From Flavobacteriaceae bacterium (lineage in GTDB: Bacteria > Bacteroidota > Bacteroidia > Flavobacteriales > Flavobacteriaceae): DNA of 53,728 nucleotides. The notes beneath the pieces were generated by a model that did not search any database, had not been told where the DNA came from, and saw only the letters and a list, made by a program, of their open reading frames with translations. Shown here one piece after another: positions 48,354-53,728 of this stretch. The stretch is from NCBI GenBank assembly GCA_026988355.1, contig JALSLK010000048.1:1-53728 (forward strand), read 5' to 3'. The position numbers and the translations under genes are program-made. Position 1 is the first letter of the stretch. Every line of letters begins with the position of its first letter.

Positions 48354-49364
48354 TTAGTTTACGTTTCGTAATGATAACGCTTTGTTAAGGTATTTTGTTG
48401 CTTCTTTATTGTTTTTTAAACCCAAATAGGCAAGGTGTATTTGTTCGTAAAAATCTGCCTCTAATTTATTGTTGTCAATAATAAAGTCTAATCCTGCAAA
48501 CAACGCCAGTAAAGCATCTTTGTGCTGGTATAGTTTATTTTGTGCCTTGCCTTGCATAAAATAAAGATATGGTTGTGCTGGAAATAATTCTAAACCGCTT
48601 TTACTATCTTCAGCCAATGTTTTAAATTTATTTAATTTATTTTCTTGTATCAATAACTTTTTTAGTATTTTATATTTTTTCTTTTTTTGAAATTGTTTAC
48701 GCATTCCATCTACCGTAATATCCTCTTCTTTTTTGTTTGGATTTTCTCCGATAGGATATTTTTTTATCGCTTTTTTTGTTTTTTTTGTAAAAAGTATGCG
48801 TTTATAATAGGAAGTATTATCTACTAGTTCGTTTTTATCTTCTAGTTCTAACAATAGTTTTTTTGCTTTTTCTCGTTCGTTATTTCCAATATATAAGATA
48901 ATTAATTCTGCTTTTCTTTCTGGTTTTAAAGCAATAATTTGTTTTTGAACTCCAATTGCGCTTGCCATATCTTGTTGAGATCGATAAATCTTCTTTAGAT
49001 GTTCTAAAACATTTACATTTGGTTTGTATTCTAATGTTTTTTTATTAAAAAAAATGGCATTTTCATAATCTTTAAGCAAATAATAATTTTTTGCAAATTC
49101 AAAATTCATTCCTGGGTCTTCAGGATAAATCTGCTTGCAATCTTCTAATACCGCTATTGCTTGTGTATAATCTTCTTTTGCTTTTAAATGTAATGCTTCA
49201 AAAAAACGCGTTTGAAATTTTAGATACTCCAGTTCTTCTTTTAACTCTTTCTTACGTTGTATTTCTTCTGGGCTTTGTTTTATCGTAAATTCTTGTGCAA
49301 AAGAAAATATCGGAATTATTACGAGTCCAATTATAAATAATTTTAAGATGTGGTTATTTTTCAT
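48354..49364 (-). CDS. Exported tetratricopeptide-repeat protein
   Basis: From the ATG at 49364 the protein has 336 residues. After the signal (LKLFIIGLVIIPIFSFAQ) come TPR units: AKEDYTQAIAVLEDCKQIYP, DPGMNFEFAKNYYLLKDYEN, and further ones near the end (LFPAQPYLYFMQGKAQNKLY, LAYLGLKNNKEATKYLNKAL). It is probably periplasmic and a scaffold or adaptor. A longer frame would use TTG at 49379, but that codon lies within the -7 promoter element, so it is rejected. First gene of the run with DUF4292 and EnvC. Confidence 0.88.
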   Translation of the reverse strand: MKNNHILKLFIIGLVIIPIFSFAQEFTIKQSPEEIQRKKELKEELEYLKFQTRFFEALHLKAKEDYTQAIAVLEDCKQIYPEDPGMNFEFAKNYYLLKDYENAIFFNKKTLEYKPNVNVLEHLKKIYRSQQDMASAIGVQKQIIALKPERKAELIILYIGNNEREKAKKLLLELEDKNELVDNTSYYKRILFTKKTKKAIKKYPIGENPNKKEEDITVDGMRKQFQKKKKYKILKKLLIQENKLNKFKTLAEDSKSGLELFPAQPYLYFMQGKAQNKLYQHKDALLALFAGLDFIIDNNKLEADFYEQIHLAYLGLKNNKEATKYLNKALSLRNVN

Positions 49365-49376
49365 ATAAATTATTTT

Positions 49377-49384
49377 CAAAAGTA
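49377..49384 (-). promoter_or_regulatory. -7 promoter element of the TPR-DUF4292-envC operon
   Basis: On the minus strand, TACTTTTG (49384-49377) matches TAnnTTTG fully, about 13 bases before the ATG at 49364. The -33 region is only T-rich. Confidence 0.5.
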
Positions 49385-49404
49385 TAATTCTAAAAGAAAA
49401 CGAT

Positions 49405-50412
49405 TTACTCTAAAACACTAAAATCGCCTAGACTTACCGTTGTAAAATTACCATTATAACTTACTTTGTTTCCTATCATAGAGTCGGTTAATTTTACATT
49501 ACTAATATGTACTTCTTCTTGAATTAAGGAATTGTTTATCTTTGAATTTACTATAACACTATTCATGCCAAGCGATACATTTGGACCAATAGTACTGTCT
49601 TTTAACACTACATTTTTTCCGATATAACACGGCTGTATAATTTTAGAATTTTCTAAAACTACACTTTTATCTACTAAATCTATTTGGTCTTTTTGTGCAT
49701 ACTGTAAAACACTACTATTTGTTTTTATGGTAATGGTTTTGTTTCCACAATCCATCCAATCCGAAACTTCTCCTGGTACAAATTTGGCTCCCTTTTGTTT
49801 TAAGTTTTCTAACGCATTTGTTAATTGAAACTCTCCTTTCTCCGTAATATTATTTTCTAATAAATATTCTATTTCTGTACGTAAATCTTCTCCTTTTTTA
49901 AAATAATAAATTCCAATAATAGCTAAATCGGATACAAATTTGACTGGTTTTTCAATAAAATCAGTAATAATACCATTTTCTAACTTAATAACGCCGTAAG
50001 CACTTGGATCTGCCACTTTTTTAACCCAAACAGCGCCATCTGCATCTGCATTTAGTGTAAAATCTGCTTTAAAAAGTGTATCTGCAAAAGCAACAACACA
50101 AGGGCCTTTTAAAGATGCTTTGGCTTGGTAAATTGCATGTGCTGTTCCGAGAGCTTCTTTCTGTATTACAATGCTTCCTTTTGTATGTAGACTTTTCGCT
50201 ATATTTTGTAATCTCTCTTCGGTATCTTTTGGGAAATTTAAACCTATAATAAAACATACTTCGTCTATTTTTTGATTCAATACACTTGCAATATCTTCTA
50301 CTAATCTTTGTACAATTGGCTTTCCTGCAATTTTTGTTAACGGTTTAGGTATGGTTAACGTGTGTGGTTTTAAACGAGAACCTATTCCTGCCATTGGTAT
50401 TATAATCTTCAT
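49405..50412 (-). CDS. Sugar-phosphate nucleotidyltransferase (RmlA/GlmU-like)
   Basis: The 335-residue enzyme has an N-terminal nucleotidyltransferase domain (MKIIIPMAGIGSRLKPHT, then IPKPLTKIAGKPIVQR, FADTLF for the metal site, SAYGVIKLENGIITDFIEKP and DWMDCGNK) and a C-terminal left-handed beta-helix (about 250-335) of hexapeptide type (VVLKDSTIGPNVSLGMNSVI). It should form an NDP-sugar from NTP and a sugar 1-phosphate. The sugar cannot be decided from sequence: RmlA-, GlmU- and mannose-type enzymes all fit. The longer frame from 50439 crosses its promoter; ATG 50412 gives the usual start. Confidence 0.9.
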   Translation of the reverse strand: MKIIIPMAGIGSRLKPHTLTIPKPLTKIAGKPIVQRLVEDIASVLNQKIDEVCFIIGLNFPKDTEERLQNIAKSLHTKGSIVIQKEALGTAHAIYQAKASLKGPCVVAFADTLFKADFTLNADADGAVWVKKVADPSAYGVIKLENGIITDFIEKPVKFVSDLAIIGIYYFKKGEDLRTEIEYLLENNITEKGEFQLTNALENLKQKGAKFVPGEVSDWMDCGNKTITIKTNSSVLQYAQKDQIDLVDKSVVLENSKIIQPCYIGKNVVLKDSTIGPNVSLGMNSVIVNSKINNSLIQEEVHISNVKLTDSMIGNKVSYNGNFTTVSLGDFSVLE

Positions 50413-50436
50413 ACTGTGTTTTTCATTATTAAAAAG

Positions 50437-50444
50437 CAAAGGTA
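50437..50444 (-). promoter_or_regulatory. -7 promoter element of the nucleotidyltransferase gene
   Basis: On the minus strand, TACCTTTG (50444-50437) is a full match to TAnnTTTG, giving a leader of about 20 bases to the ATG at 50412. Confidence 0.6.
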
Positions 50445-50496
50445 AGTTTTTTTATAGTATTATTGTATATTCAAGTTTGTTCGCCTTAAATACGAT

Positions 50497-51633
50497 ATGA
50501 ATCCTTTACAACATCATTTCTATATTCTCTCCGAAATTTTTATTTCCTTACTTGGTTCTGGATTATTATTTGCGATTTGGACTGCCATTAAAAATAAATT
50601 TAAACACAAGCTTTCTCACGAAATAAGTATAAAAAGAGTAGATAAGGGACTATTATACTTGAGTTTATCTTTATTAGTTTGGTTTTTTTCTGGTTTAATT
50701 ACGTATTTAAACCTTTCTATATTTAAAAACGATTGGTTGTTATTGGTTAGTCAGAATATTTTTTCGATAGCAAATAGTTTATTTCTTATTCTCGCTCTTT
50801 TTTATTTAGATAATTCGCCACAATATTTATATAATAATAAAAAGAGTATTCGAAAAATTATTCTTTTCTTAATTGCCCTTTCTATACTTTCTTTTTTGCT
50901 ATCTCTAAAATTTGACGATACAATTAATACTTTAGGATTGCGATATAGTGCAATTCCAGATCTGATTTTATCTGCTGTATTATCTTGGTTTTTGGGTATT
51001 TCTCTGTATAAGACCTTTGTTAATAGAGACATGTTAACTCTTGCTATTATTTCTATTTTTACGATAGTTGTTTTATTTTTATCGCAATTGCCTGAAGTTT
51101 TTCATGCTAAAAACTTTGAATTTTATTCCGATTTAATCAAAATTATTTCCAAAACAGCATTGATTTCTATCTTTTTAGTCTTGGGTACAAGTTGGGTTAT
51201 TGAACTTTCACAGTTAGCTACTGTAACTAATATGAAAATTCATTTTACAGATTGGAATCAAGTGCAAATTTCGATTCCTTCTAAGGGAATTATAAATACA
51301 TCTATCGAATTTGGAAAAAAAACAACACAATTTAACAATCTACTAAAATTTGCAATTCGCCGAAAATTTGCTCCTGAAAAAGAAATGTGTATTACTGTTT
51401 TTAATGGTGGAGAAATTGTTAGTCAAACATACCTTTCTCGAATTATTGAAAATATCAATTCTATTTTAGAACTAGATGACGAGAATAAACTTCACAGAAA
51501 TGATTTGTTTACATTTATTGGTCAAGCAAAATATAGATTGCGTTTTTTATCCAGTCACATCGAAATTGATACTGCTTTATTGCATGAATTTATCCACAAT
51601 ATCGAAAACGAACGATACAAAGAGTTTATTTGA
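50497..51633 (+). CDS. Multi-spanning membrane protein with cytoplasmic C-terminal domain, function unknown
   Basis: The 378-residue protein has seven hydrophobic segments in the first 240 residues (IFISLLGSGLLFAIWTAI, GLLYLSLSLLVWFFSGLI, LFLILALFYLD, IILFLIALSILSFLLSL, LILSAVLSWFLGISLY, LAIISIFTIVVLFLSQL, TALISIFLVLGTSWVIEL), followed by a domain of about 140 residues with VQISIPSKGIINTSIEFGKK, EMCITVFNGGEIVSQTYLS and HRNDLFTFIGQAKYRLRF. The layout (7TM plus soluble region) resembles 7TM sensory proteins without an attached output domain. I recognise no family. It is divergent from the nucleotidyltransferase gene. Confidence 0.75.
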   Translation: MNPLQHHFYILSEIFISLLGSGLLFAIWTAIKNKFKHKLSHEISIKRVDKGLLYLSLSLLVWFFSGLITYLNLSIFKNDWLLLVSQNIFSIANSLFLILALFYLDNSPQYLYNNKKSIRKIILFLIALSILSFLLSLKFDDTINTLGLRYSAIPDLILSAVLSWFLGISLYKTFVNRDMLTLAIISIFTIVVLFLSQLPEVFHAKNFEFYSDLIKIISKTALISIFLVLGTSWVIELSQLATVTNMKIHFTDWNQVQISIPSKGIINTSIEFGKKTTQFNNLLKFAIRRKFAPEKEMCITVFNGGEIVSQTYLSRIIENINSILELDDENKLHRNDLFTFIGQAKYRLRFLSSHIEIDTALLHEFIHNIENERYKEFI

Positions 51634-51773
51634 TATGTAGAACAAACGCATTAAAAATATTTTTATTCAAATTATAATTATTAAAAAAGAGTATCGAATT
51701 AAGGCTTGTTTTATAGAAAAGTAATTTTATGTTTGTTCTCGATACATTTTTCTCGTTCTTCATAAAAATACTT

Positions 51774-51838
51774 ATTCAATTCAATTTCAAAATGCGCTAA
51801 ATAGATTTAAACTATTTTTATGTTTTACAATCTTGAAA
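51774..51838. repeat. ATACC...GGTAT palindromic element, copy 5 (half copy)
   Basis: ATTCAATTTCAAAATGCGCT, then AAATAGATTTAAACTATTTT and TATGTTTTACAATCTTGAAA, correspond to the right half of copy 6 (53650-53728) in reverse complement. The other half and the second terminus are missing. Confidence 0.75.
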
Positions 51839-51881
51839 GCATCTTGTTACATCTGCCTTAATTTAATGTGTTGTCACTATT

Positions 51882-51903
51882 AACCTAAATTCGACCTAAA
51901 CTT
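51882..51903 (+). repeat. 22-bp intergenic motif (second copy)
   Basis: Begins AACCTAAATTCGACCTAAAC and differs from 16064-16085 at one position. It lies about 120 bases upstream of the POT gene in non-coding sequence. Confidence 0.5.
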
Positions 51904-52020
51904 GTAATCAAGTCACAAACAATCACAAAAGCTCAATTTTAGTTACATTTCATCACATTTTTTTTAAAGGAGACGTTTTTATTTGTTATTGCAATCAATC
52001 TAAATTTAAAATTATAATTG

Positions 52021-53568
52021 ATGCAAACAAAAGCTCCTAAACAAGAATTATTCGGACATCCTAAAGGTCTTTTTTACTTATTTTTTGCTGAATTATGGGA
52101 GCGGTTTTCCTTTTATGGAATGCGCGCTTTATTAATTCTATACATGACACAACATTTACTTTATAGCGATGATATTTCATTTGGTATTTATGCTGCTTAT
52201 GGCTCTTTAGTTTATGTAACTCCTTTAATTGGTGGTTTTATTGCTGATAAATTTTTAGGGTTTAGAAAATCCATCGAACTTGGTGGTATTTTAATGGCTT
52301 TGGGGCATTTTGTTTTGGCTATTGATCATACCATTGCTTTTTATACTGCTTTGGCTTTATTAATTGTTGGTAATGGTTTTTTTAAACCTAATATCTCTTC
52401 GTTTGTTGGTAAACTTTACGAAGATGGCGATGATAGACGCGATTCTGGTTTTACCATTTTTTATATGGGAATTAATATTGGTGGTTGGTTATCGCCAATA
52501 CTTTGTGGTTGGCTTGGTATGACTTACGGTTGGCATTATGGTTTTGGATTAGCTGGTATTGGAATGCTTGTCGGTCTTTGGTTTTTTAAAAACGGCATTA
52601 AAAAAGGTGTCTTTGGAGACAAAGGTGGCATTACGAACTCTTCCATTTATAACAAAAAAAACTTTGGAATTAAATCCAATATTTTAACCATAATTGGTGC
52701 TTTATTAACCGTTCCTTTATTTGCATTAATCGTTAAATTTAATGAGTTTGAACACTATATTGTTTGGTTTGTTAGCATTGGTATTTTAATCTTTCTTATG
52801 TATATTTATTTGCAATCTACAAAAGAAGATAAAGGGAGATTACTTGTTTTGGTTTTTTTCACCATTTTAGGTTGCCTTTTTTGGACTGTTTTTGAACAAG
52901 CTGGTTCTTCTTTAACTTTATTTGCAGAACGCAATGTAAATTTACAAGTTTTGAATGCTTCGCAATCTAATAGCTTAAATTCTGCTTTTATTGTTTTATT
53001 AGCTTTGCCTTTTACTTGGTTATGGACGTATTTATCTAGAATTAATAAAAATCCTAATTCTCCTATTAAAATAGGATTTGGATTGGTATTGGTTGGGTTG
53101 GGTTTTCTGATTTTTGGTTATTCTGGCAATTTTATGGATGCAAACGCTAAAGTTTCGATGTTATTTTTGGTATTTGGTGTTTTTGTTTATACCCTTGGGG
53201 AAATGTTTTTTTCTCCTATTGGTCTTTCTAAAGTAACCGAATTATCTCCAAAAAAATTCTTATCTTTTTTAATGGGTGTTTGGTTTTTATCTTCGTTTTA
53301 TGGGCATTTTTTTGCTGGGAAAATTGCTAAACTAACCAGTGTGATTGCTGGTAAAGAAAGTCTTTTTACACAAGGTGTTTTTGCAGATATTGTTCCTAAA
53401 ATAACTGGATTAGATTATCATACTGTAAGCCAATTAGAAACTTCTCATATACAGTTATATTCGTATGTTTCTGTTTTTACTGGAATTGGTTTGGTTACTT
53501 TGTTTGTTGGTTTGTTTGCTGTATTAATTTCTCCGTTTATTAAGAAATTGATGTTTGGTATTAAATAA
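52021..53568 (+). CDS. POT-family proton-dependent peptide transporter
   Basis: The 515-residue transporter has 12-14 membrane helices and the POT signature E24-x2-E27-R28-F (FAELWERFSFYGMRALLIL), which takes part in proton coupling. Other landmarks are GGFIADKFLGFRKSIELGG, GNGFFKPNISSFVGKLYEDG, GWHYGFGLAGIGM, the conserved WTVFEQAGSSLTLFAER (peptide-binding) and SPIGLSKVTELSPKKF. It imports di- and tripeptides with protons. The ATG at 52021 is used; the TTG just before it is unnecessary. Palindromic element copy 6 starts at the last base of its stop codon. Confidence 0.95.
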   Translation: MQTKAPKQELFGHPKGLFYLFFAELWERFSFYGMRALLILYMTQHLLYSDDISFGIYAAYGSLVYVTPLIGGFIADKFLGFRKSIELGGILMALGHFVLAIDHTIAFYTALALLIVGNGFFKPNISSFVGKLYEDGDDRRDSGFTIFYMGINIGGWLSPILCGWLGMTYGWHYGFGLAGIGMLVGLWFFKNGIKKGVFGDKGGITNSSIYNKKNFGIKSNILTIIGALLTVPLFALIVKFNEFEHYIVWFVSIGILIFLMYIYLQSTKEDKGRLLVLVFFTILGCLFWTVFEQAGSSLTLFAERNVNLQVLNASQSNSLNSAFIVLLALPFTWLWTYLSRINKNPNSPIKIGFGLVLVGLGFLIFGYSGNFMDANAKVSMLFLVFGVFVYTLGEMFFSPIGLSKVTELSPKKFLSFLMGVWFLSSFYGHFFAGKIAKLTSVIAGKESLFTQGVFADIVPKITGLDYHTVSQLETSHIQLYSYVSVFTGIGLVTLFVGLFAVLISPFIKKLMFGIK

Positions 53569-53728
53569 TACCAACTCAACATCAAAATACGCTATAAATT
53601 CTTTATCTTTTCACGGTTTTACTGCACTTTAAATTTAAACCATAGCTATGCTATGCTTGAAATTTCAAGATTGTAAAACATAAAAATATTTTAAATCTAT
53701 TTAGCGCATTTCAAAATTGAATTGGTAT
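53568..53728. repeat. ATACC...GGTAT palindromic element, copy 6 (long form, 161 bp)
   Basis: The ends are ATACCAACTCAACATCAAAA and TTTCAAAATTGAATTGGTAT, the latter closing exactly at the window end. The interior has TACGCTATAAATTCTTTATC, a self-complementary TTGAAATTTCAA segment and GATTGTAAAACATAAAAATA. It is the best-preserved long copy and relates copies 2 and 5 to the short forms. Confidence 0.85.

Larger units (their letters stand above)
51634..52020. other. Gene-free stretch of 387 bases upstream of the POT gene
   Basis: No frame of convincing length on either strand. It holds a half copy of the ATACC...GGTAT element (51774-51838) and the 22-bp motif at 51882. Inverted fragments GTATCGAATTAAGG (about 51691) and TCGATAC (about 51740) suggest more decayed repeat sequence. 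No -7 element matching TAnnTTTG fully was seen before the POT gene. Confidence 0.6.

Noticed and set aside
50413-50439. Longer N terminus for the nucleotidyltransferase
   Set aside because: The extension contains the -7 promoter element; the family begins MKxIIPMAG.
1-53728. tRNA, rRNA, riboswitch or integrase-type island boundaries
   Set aside because: None could be recognised by eye; a covariance-model scan would be needed to rule out small RNAs.

Overview
The window is AT-rich DNA from a member of the Bacteroidota, most likely a marine Flavobacteriaceae. Supporting evidence: three large secreted proteins end in type A sorting domains of the type IX secretion system (VYPNP/IYPNP start); there is a Na+-pumping NADH:quinone reductase operon; a mevalonate-pathway gene pair; many lipoproteins and signal peptides ending in AQ; families such as DUF3078, DUF4292 and DUF3592; and promoters of the Bacteroidota form TTG-N(17-23)-TAnnTTTG. 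No tRNA, rRNA, CRISPR array, phage gene or transposase was seen.

Layout. 1-4023: end of nqrB and then nqrCDEF, interrupted between nqrE and nqrF by a four-helix-bundle (S23/IVP-like) gene bracketed by heptanucleotide arrays in opposite orientation. 4127-7994: a BNR-repeat T9SS cargo protein and a PNPOx-like lipoprotein. 8089-24605: a long block on the minus strand: an MscS channel; a 32-residue lipoprotein with a DUF3592 protein and another lipoprotein; small membrane proteins; a cluster of SPFH, SHOCT, zinc-ribbon and trypsin-like protease proteins; a 1080-residue MORN-type repeat protein; and a LytS/LytR-type two-component pair. 24680-29261: a flavodoxin-like reductase and double ABC ATPase, divergent from a porin / FMN-binding / four-helix membrane protein operon, with a 31-bp Fur-like palindrome between them. 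29381-34358: an unrecognised T9SS cargo protein and a thermolysin-type (M4) protease with a T9SS tail. 34442-41035: ABC-F ATPase, HAD phosphatase, thioredoxin, DoxX protein, DUF3078 protein, and a RimK ligase overlapping an AstE/AspA-type deacylase. 41111-45054: an ECF sigma factor with a ZAS-type partner, O-methyltransferase, diphosphomevalonate decarboxylase and mevalonate kinase. 45140-53568: an orphan membrane protein and lipoprotein, an EnvC-DUF4292-TPR-nucleotidyltransferase run, an orphan membrane protein, and a POT peptide transporter.

Repeats. A family of palindromic intergenic elements with ATACC...GGTAT ends occurs six times, in short (52-65 bp), long (157-161 bp) and half-copy forms, mostly just 3' of genes. 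It provides part of the stop codon of the thioredoxin gene.

Best candidates for undescribed biology: (1) the SPFH/SHOCT/zinc-ribbon/cytoplasmic protease cluster at 12.4-18.6 kb, where two different proteins carry nearly the same C-terminal SHOCT tail; (2) the Fur-box-controlled porin / FMN_bind / HxH membrane protein cassette at 27-29.3 kb, which looks like a route for electrons across the envelope; (3) the heptamer-bracketed four-helix-bundle gene inside the nqr operon. All functional calls come from reading motifs by eye; no database search was run.
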